DNA of 64,000 nucleotides from Dyadobacter sp. CY312 (GTDB taxonomy: Bacteria; Bacteroidota; Bacteroidia; Cytophagales; Spirosomataceae), in contig NZ_JAJUXG010000015.1 of the NCBI RefSeq assembly GCF_021390535.1, forward strand, positions 124,001 to 188,000, written 5' to 3'. The translations under genes were made by a program, and so were the position numbers. Of this stretch, positions 36,027 through 44,641 are shown piece by piece. The notes below the pieces were generated by a model, which saw nothing but the letters and a program-made list of their open reading frames with translations, was not told where the DNA came from and did no database searches. Every line of letters starts with the position of its first letter. The stretch's first letter is position 1.

Positions 36027-37067
36027 ATGCGTTTAAAAGATTATCCGGCCATTATTCGAAAAGCCTGGGAAGGATTTGACAGCTCCATAGGTGTAAAGTT
36101 CGTTGAAGATATAAGTGCCAAAGTTTCCACCAACCACGTTTTTCGGGTTACGCTCGACAACGATGATAATGTAATTGCCAAACTCTCCTATTTTGGAAAG
36201 TACGAGCATTTTAAAGAAGATCACAGGATCATCCAAACACTTGCCAATAATTTACTTTACCCATACGAAAATGTACTGGCAAGATCTTTAATGAAAAACA
36301 ATCAGGTTTACACCTATCGTTATCAGGAAGATTTTGTGGATACCTGGGTCGTGTTCTATAATCCGATCCGGGCGATGAACCGCATGCCAAGACGTCTTGA
36401 TGAACATCACATCAGGAAGCTGGGGAACGAGGCAGCAAAGTTCCATCTGGCAAGTTTCAGAGCAGGAAAGTCCATTCCAAAGTCTTCAAAAAATCTGCGT
36501 ACCGACATACAGCATCTGCTGGATATTCTGGAAACCGATACCGGCAAATACGAGCATCGGGGCTTTATACATATCCTTAAAAAACAGTGTGATATTTTCC
36601 TGAAAAATATACAGCGTCTCAATGTGAGCGGTTTTGATCTCATGCCGGTTTTTGTAGACTGGAACATCGGGAATTTTTCGGTTACAGATGACCTCAAATT
36701 TTTCTCGCGATGGGATTATGACTGGTTCAGGGTTTCGTCACGGATCATGGACTTTTACTTTTTCAGCCGTGTGGTTTCCAATGTCGGCGACCGGACTGTT
36801 TTCAGCTATCTTATGGGGCCGTTAACAGAGGATCGGTTCATGATTTTTTTGGAAGAATATCACCAGGTCTACCCGCTTACGGAAAGGGAGATTCGCTTCA
36901 TAAAAGAGGCATATCGTTTCTTCATTCTCAACTATGTGATCAAATACGGAAAGTATTTTTTCCACCGGTCTTATTGCACCAAATTACAAAAAGAGGCCTA
37001 CGAACTCTATTTCCCTGCCATTGAAGGATTTGATGAAGAAAAAATTCTGCGTCATTTAAAATTATAG
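36027..37067 (+). CDS. Aminoglycoside phosphotransferase-fold kinase-like protein
   Basis: Protein of 346 residues with the fold pattern of the APH / choline kinase group. The N-lobe has NHVFRVTLDNDDNVIAKLSYFGKYEHFKED with the ATP-binding Lys; the catalytic loop is FVDWNIGNFSV near residues 211-221, keeping the catalytic Asp and the metal-binding Asn five residues later but lacking the usual His; the second metal motif is RWDYDW. So it could be active, but its substrate is unknown. The HAD-fold gene follows after 42 bases, making a kinase/phosphatase-like pair. Confidence 0.75.
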   Translation: MRLKDYPAIIRKAWEGFDSSIGVKFVEDISAKVSTNHVFRVTLDNDDNVIAKLSYFGKYEHFKEDHRIIQTLANNLLYPYENVLARSLMKNNQVYTYRYQEDFVDTWVVFYNPIRAMNRMPRRLDEHHIRKLGNEAAKFHLASFRAGKSIPKSSKNLRTDIQHLLDILETDTGKYEHRGFIHILKKQCDIFLKNIQRLNVSGFDLMPVFVDWNIGNFSVTDDLKFFSRWDYDWFRVSSRIMDFYFFSRVVSNVGDRTVFSYLMGPLTEDRFMIFLEEYHQVYPLTEREIRFIKEAYRFFILNYVIKYGKYFFHRSYCTKLQKEAYELYFPAIEGFDEEKILRHLKL

Positions 37068-37109
37068 GGTAGCATACAATCCACATTTCACTCCTTAAGA
37101 CACCTGTTT

Positions 37110-37958
37110 ATGATACTTGACAATTTTAAATCTGTTTTATCAAAATATGAAGTAATTTTCTTTGATGCTTTCGGTGTTCTTAAAACCTACAACGGACTCA
37201 TTCCGGGAATTGAAAATACATTTGCCTATCTCCGTGAAACGGGTAAAGATTTTTATGTCGTTACCAACGACGCTTCCCGCAGTCCCGAACAACTGGCAGA
37301 GTCTTACGTAAAGCTTGGAATTAATGACGTAACTCCCGACCGTATTATTTCTTCCGGGATGCTAGCCCGCGAATATCTTGATCTGAAAGTAAGAAAAGGA
37401 ATTGTGGCCTATTTGGGGACCGATAACTCGGCACACTACATAGGCACCTCCGAACTTCAGACACTTTCGATCAGAGAATTGGATCTTAATGCAGTTGGTG
37501 ATATAAATGCGCTCGTGTTTCTTGACGATGAAGGTTTTGACTGGAACACCGATCTGACCAAAACGCTGAATCTCCTGCGCAAGCGGAACATTCCGGTTAT
37601 AGTTGCTAACACGGACAAGACCTATCCTGCATCCAAAAGCAGACTTTCCATTGCTGTGGGGGCTCTGGCTAAAATGATTGAGGATACCATTGGCCGTCAG
37701 TTTATACGATTTGGAAAGCCCGATCCGCAGATGTTTATCTTTGCCTATCAACACATTAAAAATTATCCTAATGTAAGTAAAAGAGATATTTTAATGGTTG
37801 GGGATACCCTGCATACCGACATCCTGGGAGGCAACAAATTCGGATTGGACACAGCACTCGTACTTACGGGTAACACGCAGGCCGAAGACGCCGAAGTACG
37901 GATTCGCAGTACAGGCATTATCCCTACGTATATATGTGTTTCCGCCGTAGTGGAATGA
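37110..37958 (+). CDS. HAD-superfamily class IIA hydrolase-like protein
   Basis: Cytoplasmic HAD-fold protein of 282 residues, of the NagD-like class IIA group. Motif I is FFDAFGVLK: the nucleophile Asp19 is present, but the second Asp is replaced by Phe21, a feature I recall from the DxWGV branch (TIGR01459-like). Motif II is YVVTNDASRS, motif III includes the Lys in RFGKPDPQMF, and motif IV is ILMVGDTLHTDILGG. Phosphatase activity is possible but the missing Asp suggests altered chemistry. It follows the APH-like gene by 42 bases and is probably co-transcribed. Confidence 0.83.
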   Translation: MILDNFKSVLSKYEVIFFDAFGVLKTYNGLIPGIENTFAYLRETGKDFYVVTNDASRSPEQLAESYVKLGINDVTPDRIISSGMLAREYLDLKVRKGIVAYLGTDNSAHYIGTSELQTLSIRELDLNAVGDINALVFLDDEGFDWNTDLTKTLNLLRKRNIPVIVANTDKTYPASKSRLSIAVGALAKMIEDTIGRQFIRFGKPDPQMFIFAYQHIKNYPNVSKRDILMVGDTLHTDILGGNKFGLDTALVLTGNTQAEDAEVRIRSTGIIPTYICVSAVVE

Positions 37959-37999
37959 TATTCAGTTAATTGATAGTATTAGTTTCTCACAATTCATGT

Positions 38000-38007
38000 T
38001 ACTTTTG
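38000..38007 (+). promoter_or_regulatory. Likely -7 element of the comM-like gene
   Basis: TACTTTTG fits TAnnTTTG, 50 bases before the ATG at 38058; the -33 element is not clear. Confidence 0.3.
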
Positions 38008-38057
38008 AAGATAATAAGTAAGATAGACGAGCCAATCATCATCAACTAAAAATACAC

Positions 38058-39599
38058 ATGCTAGCTAAAACTTTTGGGAGCGCCGTTTACGGTGTGGATG
38101 CAACAATGATCACCATTGAGGTGACTGTTGGCCAGGGACTGGGATTTTTCATGGTTGGTCTGGCCGACAGCGCCGTGAAAGAGAGCCAGCAGCGCGTGGA
38201 AGCTTCACTCAAATTTTTTAACTACAAGATGCCTCGTCAAAAAGTGGTTGTAAACCTTGCACCTGCGGATATCCGAAAAGAAGGTTCGGCCTACGATCTT
38301 CCCATTGCTTTGTGCACAATGAAATCTTCTGAACAATTGTCCGGAGACAAGGATCTCGAAGACTATGTGATCATGGGAGAACTATCTCTCGATGGTATTC
38401 TGAGACCCATTAAAGGCGTTTTACCAATAGCAATTGAGGCCAGAAAGCAAGGTTTTAAAGGTTTCGTGTTACCCGCAGAAAATGCCCACGAAGCTGCTAT
38501 TGTCAACAATATTGACATTATACCAGTTGAAACCCTTGAAGATGCAATCGGTTTTTTTGAAGGGACTAAAGATATTGAACCTCTTATCATTGACACGCGT
38601 GATTTGTTCTTCACAAGCCAGAATGAATACGACGCAGACTTTGAACATGTGCAAGGGCAGGAAAATATCAAAAGAGCGCTCGAAATTGCCGCTGCGGGTG
38701 GACACAATGCCATTATGATTGGACCTCCCGGAGCCGGAAAAACCATGCTGGCAAAGCGTATTCCTAGTATATTACCACCATTGACACTGCCAGAGGCACT
38801 GGAGACTACAAAGATACATTCGGTCGCCGGCAAGCTTGGGAAGCGGGCAACACTCGTTTCGCGCAGACCCTTCCGATCTCCTCATCATTCTATCAGCGAT
38901 GCCGCACTTGTAGGCGGCGGAAGTTTTCCTCAACCAGGAGAAATTTCTCTGGCTCATAATGGTGTATTGTTTCTGGATGAGCTCCCCGAATTTAAGAGAA
39001 CTGTACTGGAAGTAATGCGGCAGCCTTTGGAAGAACGCAGAGTGAGTATTTCCCGAGCCAAAATGGCGGTAGAATTTCCTTCCAACTTTATGCTCATAGC
39101 AAGTATGAACCCTTGTCCGTGCGGCTATTACAACCATCCCGAAAAAGAATGCGTTTGTGGACCCGGCGTTGTTCAAAAGTATCTGAATAAGATCAGCGGT
39201 CCGTTGCTCGACCGGATTGACCTTCATGTGGAAGTTACTCCTGTGTCTTTTGATCAGATCGCATCTACCCGAAAGTCAGAAAGCAGTCAGCAAATACGCG
39301 AACGTGTGATACGTGCGAGGGATAAACAAACGGAACGGTTTAAGGATAAAAAGGAAATCTACTCGAATGCGATGATGCCTCCCGAAATGGTGAAAGAGAT
39401 ATGTGTGATTGGAGATCCGGGAAAAGCTTTACTACGCACAGCAATGGACAGGCTCGGGCTCTCAGCAAGAGCATATGACAGGATATTGAAAGTGTCACGT
39501 ACCATTGCTGATCTGGCCGGGAGCGATGATATAAAGGTAGAACACCTCGCAGAAGCGATTCAATATCGCAGTCTGGACCGGGAAAACTGGGCCGGGTAA
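38058..39599 (+). CDS. comM: YifB/ComM family Mg-chelatase-like AAA ATPase
   Basis: Cytoplasmic AAA+ protein of 513 residues. The N-terminal ChlI-like domain begins FGSAVYGVDATMITIEV, followed by the ATPase core with Walker A GPPGAGKTM near residues 222-230, FLDELPEF as Walker B, and NPCPCGYYNHPEKECVC with its cysteine cluster. A C-terminal Mg-chelatase-like domain follows. ComM is a branch-migration helicase for natural transformation in Vibrio; whether that role holds in this group is not known. It forms a single-gene unit between the HAD gene and ompH. Confidence 0.92.
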   Translation: MLAKTFGSAVYGVDATMITIEVTVGQGLGFFMVGLADSAVKESQQRVEASLKFFNYKMPRQKVVVNLAPADIRKEGSAYDLPIALCTMKSSEQLSGDKDLEDYVIMGELSLDGILRPIKGVLPIAIEARKQGFKGFVLPAENAHEAAIVNNIDIIPVETLEDAIGFFEGTKDIEPLIIDTRDLFFTSQNEYDADFEHVQGQENIKRALEIAAAGGHNAIMIGPPGAGKTMLAKRIPSILPPLTLPEALETTKIHSVAGKLGKRATLVSRRPFRSPHHSISDAALVGGGSFPQPGEISLAHNGVLFLDELPEFKRTVLEVMRQPLEERRVSISRAKMAVEFPSNFMLIASMNPCPCGYYNHPEKECVCGPGVVQKYLNKISGPLLDRIDLHVEVTPVSFDQIASTRKSESSQQIRERVIRARDKQTERFKDKKEIYSNAMMPPEMVKEICVIGDPGKALLRTAMDRLGLSARAYDRILKVSRTIADLAGSDDIKVEHLAEAIQYRSLDRENWAG

Positions 39600-39680
39600 T
39601 GGTACAATTCAAGTCCAAAACCTGACGCAAACCGCTGTATGAGTATATTTTACATTTTGAATGCGTAAAAAACAGAGTTA

Positions 39681-39713
39681 TTGCATGGCTTGAAACACAA
39701 ATCATTATCTTTG
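39681..39713 (+). promoter_or_regulatory. Promoter of ompH/skp
   Basis: TTG at 39681-39683, a 22-base spacer and TATCTTTG at 39706-39713. The GTG start codon follows at 39749. Confidence 0.65.
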
Positions 39714-39748
39714 CGGCTCTTTCTAAAAAACAATAAAACTTTTAAGAC

Positions 39749-40366
39749 GTGAATAACAATACTTCGTTGATTTGGAACATCGTACTTACCCTTGCTGTGG
39801 CGGTGTTATTCTTTTTACATTTTTCGAATAAACCAGAAGCGGGAGCGGTTACAGCAGATGGACAGGTAGTTCCGGGACGTCGTACAGTTTACGTTCAGGT
39901 TGATTCTTTATTGACTAACTACGATTTCTTTAAAGAAACCAAGAAAGAACTTGAAAACAAGAACTTCCAGCTTGAAAATGAGTTGAATACAAAAGGAAGA
40001 TCATTGCAAAATGAAGTTGCTTTTTTCCAACAAAAAGCACAAACGATGACTCCTGAACAAGCTCGTTCAACAGAGGCTCAGTTGATGAAAAAACAACAGG
40101 ATCTGGTTGCTTACCGTGATCAGGCTGCACAATCTTTGGGACAAGAAGAAGCTAAGAAAAACGAACAGCTTTACAAAAACATCCGCGCGTACATTGAGAA
40201 ATACAACAAAGAAAATGGCTACGAATATGTTCTCGGTTATTCTTTGGGTGGTGGAATTCTTTTCGCAAACCCATCTTTGGATGTAACGAAGAAAATCATC
40301 GACGGATTGAACAAAGAACATGCAGCTTCGGGTGGAGCAAAAGCAGATACTACTGCTAAGAAATAA
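39749..40366 (+). CDS. skp: OmpH/Skp-family periplasmic chaperone
   Basis: Periplasmic or inner-membrane-tethered chaperone of 205 residues that binds unfolded outer membrane proteins. A single N-terminal hydrophobic segment (IVLTLAVAVLFFLHF) is uncleaved or a signal anchor, then VYVQVDSLLTNYDFFKETKKELENKNFQLENEL leads into a long coiled coil with two heptad-rich arms (about residues 60-150), closing with GYSLGGGILFANPSLDVTKKI. The start is a GTG at 39749, the first start after the promoter; no ATG serves this frame. A terminator follows closely. Confidence 0.88.
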   Translation: MNNNTSLIWNIVLTLAVAVLFFLHFSNKPEAGAVTADGQVVPGRRTVYVQVDSLLTNYDFFKETKKELENKNFQLENELNTKGRSLQNEVAFFQQKAQTMTPEQARSTEAQLMKKQQDLVAYRDQAAQSLGQEEAKKNEQLYKNIRAYIEKYNKENGYEYVLGYSLGGGILFANPSLDVTKKIIDGLNKEHAASGGAKADTTAKK

Positions 40367-40401
40367 TATCCGGCTTTATAGTCTGAAATATTAAGTTTAA
40401 G

Positions 40402-40434
40402 AACGAGGTTGCCTGTTAGGTGCCTCGTTTTTTT
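40402..40434 (+). terminator. Terminator of ompH/skp
   Basis: AACGAGG (40402-40408) pairs with CCTCGTT (40423-40429) around an inner weaker stem, followed by seven T residues. Confidence 0.82.
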
Positions 40435-40521
40435 GTGCTTACTAACTTGTACAACACATGTCTTGAAGCAAATTGTAAGTTTGAATGGTGATTGCTGGAT
40501 TCACTCTAAGTTGAGGTTGAA

Positions 40522-40604
40522 TTACATAGTTTTGGCTACTTATAAAAATTTATATCTCGCCAAAACTATGTAAAAACGATACACTTTTGGCGAGATATAA
40601 ATTT
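40522..40604. repeat. Two overlapping perfect inverted repeats
   Basis: A 15-base arm at 40522-40536 has its exact complement at 40559-40573, and a 20-base arm at 40546-40565 has its exact complement at 40585-40604. The arms share TTTTGGC/GCCAAAA, so the two stems overlap and exclude each other. The element lies in the 393-base gap between convergent ompH and sdhB, between their two terminators. See findings. Confidence 0.75.
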
Positions 40605-40625
40605 AAAAACGTTAGTCCAAAGCAT

Positions 40626-40653
40626 AAAAAAAGGTGCCGATCATCAGCACCTT
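40626..40653 (-). terminator. Terminator of the sdh operon
   Basis: AAGGTGC (40631-40637) pairs with GCACCTT (40647-40653); on the minus strand the stem is followed by seven T residues. It lies about 105 bases after the sdhB stop. Confidence 0.85.
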
Positions 40654-40759
40654 CTTCACAATAAATCAAATCTAAATGCACATTTAGTGCTATATTTTTA
40701 TTTGTATCTTGTTGATTTTAAAGCTAAACGCTAGTTGCTATCAGCTAAATATATTGCTG

Positions 40760-41527
40760 TTAAACAGCAGATGAAGACAATTTTGCACCGATATATTCCC
40801 GGTTCATACGGGCAATGTTTTCCAGACTGATCTCTTTTGGACATTCAGCTGCACAAGCACCTGTGTTGGTACAAGCACCGAAACCTTCTGCATCCATCTG
40901 AGCAACCATTTTCTCTGCACGAATGTTTCGTTCAGCCTGTCCTTGCGGAAGCAACGCCAGCTGAGATATTTTGGCAGAAACGAAAAGCATTGCAGATGCA
41001 TTTTTACATGCAGCAACACAAGCTCCGCAACCGATACATGCCGCAGCAGCAAAAGCATCGTCCGCAGCTACTTTTGGTATTGGAAGACTATTCGCATCCT
41101 GTGCATTACCTGTATTCACAGACACAAATCCACCGGCAGCAATTACTCTGTCGAATGCATCACGGTCTACAACCAAATCCTTGATAACCGGAAAAGCCTC
41201 TGCTCTCCATGGTTCCACTACGATGGTATCGCCATCTTTGAACGAACGCATGTGCAGCTGACAGGTTGTAACACCTCTCAAAGGACCGTGAGGCTGGCCA
41301 TTGATGTACATTGAACACATTCCGCAAATCCCTTCACGGCAATCGTGGTCAAATGCAACCGGCTCCGTTCCTGTTTCTATAAGTTGTTCGTTCAGAACGT
41401 CGAACATTTCAAGAAATGACATATCCGGAGAAACGGTATCCAGACTGTAATTTTCAAAACCTCCCTGTGTATTGCTATTGCTTTGTCTCCAGACTTTAAG
41501 CTTAATATGCATGTTACCTGCACTCAT
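40760..41527 (-). CDS. sdhB: Succinate dehydrogenase/fumarate reductase iron-sulfur subunit
   Basis: Electron-transfer subunit of respiratory complex II, 255 residues, peripheral on the inner membrane. The 2Fe-2S ligands are in CREGICGMCSM; the other two clusters are in CIGCGACVAACKNAS and CTNTGACAAECPKEI. This B subunit type goes with a one-protein five-helix cytochrome (SdhC), seen upstream. It is third in the operon, 107 bases after sdhA, with a GC-rich hairpin in the gap. Confidence 0.96.
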   Translation of the reverse strand: MSAGNMHIKLKVWRQSNSNTQGGFENYSLDTVSPDMSFLEMFDVLNEQLIETGTEPVAFDHDCREGICGMCSMYINGQPHGPLRGVTTCQLHMRSFKDGDTIVVEPWRAEAFPVIKDLVVDRDAFDRVIAAGGFVSVNTGNAQDANSLPIPKVAADDAFAAAACIGCGACVAACKNASAMLFVSAKISQLALLPQGQAERNIRAEKMVAQMDAEGFGACTNTGACAAECPKEISLENIARMNREYIGAKLSSSAV

Positions 41528-41580
41528 TTTTCCAACATTTAACGGTTATCAATTAACCAATAATATTAATTAAGCGAATG

Positions 41581-41632
41581 GCCGGCTGCAAATCAGCCGG
41601 GGCGGCCCCGCCGATGGCCGAATGCCGACGGC
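41581..41632 (-). other. GC-rich stem-loop between sdhA and sdhB
   Basis: A stretch far richer in G and C than its surroundings. CCGGCTG (41582-41588) pairs with CAGCCGG (41594-41600) over a five-base loop, and further GGC/GCC words allow larger folds. It has no T-run, so it is not an ordinary terminator. In the sdh transcript it lies between the sdhA stop and sdhB start. Confidence 0.6.
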
Positions 41633-41634
41633 TA

Positions 41635-43623
41635 TTATTTATAACTTCTTTGGGCAATCTTAATGTTGTCGTAAATCAACTCCTCTTTGTGAAGCTCCCA
41701 TTCTTCCTGAGCTTTGTGTTCCCAAGCCGACACAAACATAAAGTTCTCATCGTCACGAAGCGCTTCTCCTTCTTCTGTCTGATGCTCTTCACGGAAATGG
41801 CCTCCGCATGATTCTTCGCGGGTAAGTGCGTCGATACACATCAATTCACCCAGTTCAATAAAGTCAGCAACGCGACCGGCTTTGTCAAGTTCAGGATTAA
41901 ATTCAGTAGTATTTCCCATCACTTTCACATCACTCCAGAATTGCTTGCGAAGTTCACGTATCTCAACGATCGCTTCTTTCAAACCCTGTGCGTTACGTGC
42001 CATTCCACATTTATCCCACATGATTTGTCCCAGGCGACGGTGGAATAATTCAGGAGATGTTTTTCCCTGAATTTTGATCAATGTATCAATGCGGTCTTTA
42101 ACCTCTTTTTCAACCTTGATAAATTCCGGATGATCGGTTGATATTTTACCGGTTCCAATTTCTTTGGACAAGTAGGACCCAATGGTATAGGGAATTACAA
42201 AATATCCGTCAGCAAGTCCCTGCATAAGCGCAGAAGCACCCAAACGGTTTGCGCCGTGGTCAGAGAAATTGGCTTCTCCCAAACAATATAAGCCAGGAAC
42301 AGTTGTCATAAGGTTATAGTCAACCCAAAGACCGCCCATGGTGTAATGCACAGCAGGATAAATACGCATAGGCACTTCGTAGGGATCTTCTCCTGTGATT
42401 TGCTTATACATATCGAAAAGGTTACCGTATTTTTCTTTTACAACCGCCTTTCCCCAGATTGTAATATCTTCTTTTGAAGGATTAACAATGTTATTTTTAT
42501 TCGCTTCTCCCTTTCCATAACGCTCTACCGCAGCAGCAAAGTCAAGGAAAACGGCAAGCTTGGAAGTACCTACACCATATCCGGCGTCACATCTTTCCTT
42601 CGCCGCACGCGAAGCAATATCACGTGGAACAAGGTTACCAAATGCAGGATAACGGCGTTCCAGGTAGTAATCTCTTTCGTCCTCAGGAATTTCATTTCCC
42701 GGGCGAGTATCATTCTTTTTCTTTGGTACCCAAATCCGTCCGTCATTACGAAGGGATTCCGACATCAAAGTAAGTTTTGACTGATGCTCTCCTGAAACAG
42801 GAATACAGGTTGGGTGAATTTGCGTGAAACATGGGTTACCGAAGTATGCACCACGTTTGTGTGCTTTCCATGCAGCAGTTACATTGCTACCCATTGCGTT
42901 GGTAGAGAGGTAAAATACGTTTCCGTATCCACCTGTACACAGCAAAACAGCATGACCTCCGTGACGTTCAACTTCACCCGTAATCAGGTTTCTTGCGATA
43001 ATACCGCGGCATTTGCCATCGATATTTACCACATCCAGCATTTCGTGGCGGTTGTACATTTTAACTGTACCCATACCAACCTGACGCTGCAAACCTGAAT
43101 AAGCGCCAAGTAACAATTGCTGACCAGTTTGTCCGGCTGCGTAGAAAGTACGCTGAACCTGCGTTCCACCGAAAGAACGGTTGGAAAGCAAACCACCATA
43201 TTCACGTGCAAAAGGAACACCGGCTGCAACGCACTGATCTATAATATTTCCGGAAACCTCTGCGAGACGGTGTACATTTCCTTCTCTTGCGCGATAATCT
43301 CCTCCTTTAATCGTATCGTAAAAAAGACGGTAAACCGAGTCACCATCATTTTGGTAATTTTTTGCAGCATTGATACCACCCTGCGCTGCAATCGAGTGCG
43401 CGCGACGTGGAGAATCCTGAAAACAAAACGCTTTTACCTTGTAACCCATTTCGGCAAGTGTAGCGGCAGCCGAAGCACCCGCAAGACCTGTTCCTACAAC
43501 AATGATTTCAAGGTTACGCTTATTGGCAGGGTTAACAAGAGCTACTGAAGACTTGTATTTACTCCATTTTGTTTCAATCGGCCCCTGTGGTATTTTGGCA
43601 TCCAGATTAGATGAAGTTGCCAT
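41635..43623 (-). CDS. sdhA: Succinate dehydrogenase/fumarate reductase flavoprotein subunit
   Basis: Catalytic subunit with covalent FAD that oxidises succinate to fumarate (or the reverse), 662 residues. The FAD motif is VVGTGLAGASAAATLAEMG near residues 37-55, the flavinylation His is in RRAHSIAAQGGINAAKN, and the active site includes HPTCIP and the C-terminal HGANRLGASALMQG. Length and a long insertion fit the non-classical B-type complex of Bacteroidota. It lies between sdhC (82 bases) and sdhB (107 bases). Confidence 0.97.
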   Translation of the reverse strand: MATSSNLDAKIPQGPIETKWSKYKSSVALVNPANKRNLEIIVVGTGLAGASAAATLAEMGYKVKAFCFQDSPRRAHSIAAQGGINAAKNYQNDGDSVYRLFYDTIKGGDYRAREGNVHRLAEVSGNIIDQCVAAGVPFAREYGGLLSNRSFGGTQVQRTFYAAGQTGQQLLLGAYSGLQRQVGMGTVKMYNRHEMLDVVNIDGKCRGIIARNLITGEVERHGGHAVLLCTGGYGNVFYLSTNAMGSNVTAAWKAHKRGAYFGNPCFTQIHPTCIPVSGEHQSKLTLMSESLRNDGRIWVPKKKNDTRPGNEIPEDERDYYLERRYPAFGNLVPRDIASRAAKERCDAGYGVGTSKLAVFLDFAAAVERYGKGEANKNNIVNPSKEDITIWGKAVVKEKYGNLFDMYKQITGEDPYEVPMRIYPAVHYTMGGLWVDYNLMTTVPGLYCLGEANFSDHGANRLGASALMQGLADGYFVIPYTIGSYLSKEIGTGKISTDHPEFIKVEKEVKDRIDTLIKIQGKTSPELFHRRLGQIMWDKCGMARNAQGLKEAIVEIRELRKQFWSDVKVMGNTTEFNPELDKAGRVADFIELGELMCIDALTREESCGGHFREEHQTEEGEALRDDENFMFVSAWEHKAQEEWELHKEELIYDNIKIAQRSYK

Positions 43624-43667
43624 ATATTTTGTAATGTTAATTTAATCAGAAAACAATATTCAAAATC

Positions 43668-43697
43668 AGAGCTGTCAGCGATTGGCTGTCAGCTTTT
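43668..43697. repeat. Short dispersed repeat, copy 2
   Basis: AGCTGTCAGC, TTGGCT and CAGCTTTT, matching the copy at 22943-22972. Located between sdhC and sdhA. Confidence 0.45.
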
Positions 43698-43705
43698 AGA
43701 GCGGC

Positions 43706-44377
43706 TTAGTACACCCAGCCCAAATAGATCGAGATCGGCATCAGAGCGAAAAGAAGCGGAATGACGATAGAGAATGCCGTTCCAACAAATGAAATAAGAC
43801 CGTTGTATTTCACGTGATTTAGTCCAAGCGATTGGAATGCACTTTTGAAACCGTGCAATAAATGCCAGAATAAGGAAATACAGCCCAGAACATAAATCAA
43901 GACCACAATCGGGTTTTGAAAAATATCCAGCATCATTTGGTACAAATTCAATTCCTCGCCGGTAGCAAACTGATTGGAACGGTTAGGAATCCAGAAATGC
44001 GCAGTATGGATCACCAAAAAGATCAAAAGCAAAGTTCCCAATAAACCCATACTTCTGGAATACCAGGTACTGTTTGCCTCTGCTTTGTTCACTGCATACT
44101 TCACAGGACGAGCAGCAGCATTGGATTTCCAAAGCATCAGACCGTCTACAATGTGAATGATGAATCCGGCAACAAGTCCGATTTCAAGCGTACGGATAAT
44201 TGGGTTTGTACCCATAAAATGCCCCCAATGCGTGAAGGTTTCACCTCCGTCATTGTAAAAAATCATGGCATTAATAGCGGCATGAATAACCAGAAAGCTT
44301 ATTAGAAAAAGTCCGGTAAGAGCCATCAGAAGTTTCTTACCAATGGAACTCGTTAACGTTTGTGTAAACCACGACAT
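43706..44377 (-). CDS. sdhC: Succinate dehydrogenase cytochrome b subunit
   Basis: Membrane anchor of complex II, about 223 residues with five transmembrane helices and no separate SdhD. His ligands for two hemes are expected among LVIHAAIN, HIVDGLMLW, VIHTAHFW and FWHLLHGFKSAF, all inside helices. The ATG at 44377 begins a short amphipathic stretch; an in-frame GTG three codons upstream is possible. The promoter lies about 55 bases upstream. First gene of the operon sdhC-sdhA-sdhB. Confidence 0.95.
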   Translation of the reverse strand: MSWFTQTLTSSIGKKLLMALTGLFLISFLVIHAAINAMIFYNDGGETFTHWGHFMGTNPIIRTLEIGLVAGFIIHIVDGLMLWKSNAAARPVKYAVNKAEANSTWYSRSMGLLGTLLLIFLVIHTAHFWIPNRSNQFATGEELNLYQMMLDIFQNPIVVLIYVLGCISLFWHLLHGFKSAFQSLGLNHVKYNGLISFVGTAFSIVIPLLFALMPISIYLGWVY

Positions 44378-44429
44378 AGAAAACACGAATGGTTTTAGTG
44401 CAAAAAAAAGAGGTATATTTAGAACGATT

Positions 44430-44460
44430 CAAAGGTATAGCACAAACCTATGCGACACAA
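44430..44460 (-). promoter_or_regulatory. Promoter of the sdh operon
   Basis: TTG at 44460-44458, a 20-base spacer and TACCTTTG at 44437-44430 on the minus strand, a full match to the Bacteroidota consensus. The leader before the sdhC ATG is about 45 bases. Confidence 0.75.
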
Positions 44461-44641
44461 TAAAACAAAGCCATTTTTGTAAAACTGATTATAATTTATA
44501 ATCATTATTAAGAATCCTGATTTTGAAGCACAAGGCATTTACTTAAGTTTGTCACCTTGTGTAAAATAATATGAAAATTGTTACAGAACACCTACTTTAC
44601 ACACACCTGTTTTTTGCAAGATTTCGTTTAGGTTTTAGTCT

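Larger units (their letters stand above)
40367..40759. other. 393-base convergent intergenic region
   Basis: Holds the ompH terminator, the overlapping inverted repeats, and the sdhB terminator. No gene recognised. Confidence 0.5.

Noticed and set aside
33424..40461. The word TGTACAACACATGT occurs at 33424 and 40448.
   Set aside because: A 14-base match is expected several times by chance in 64 kb, and flanking bases do not agree.
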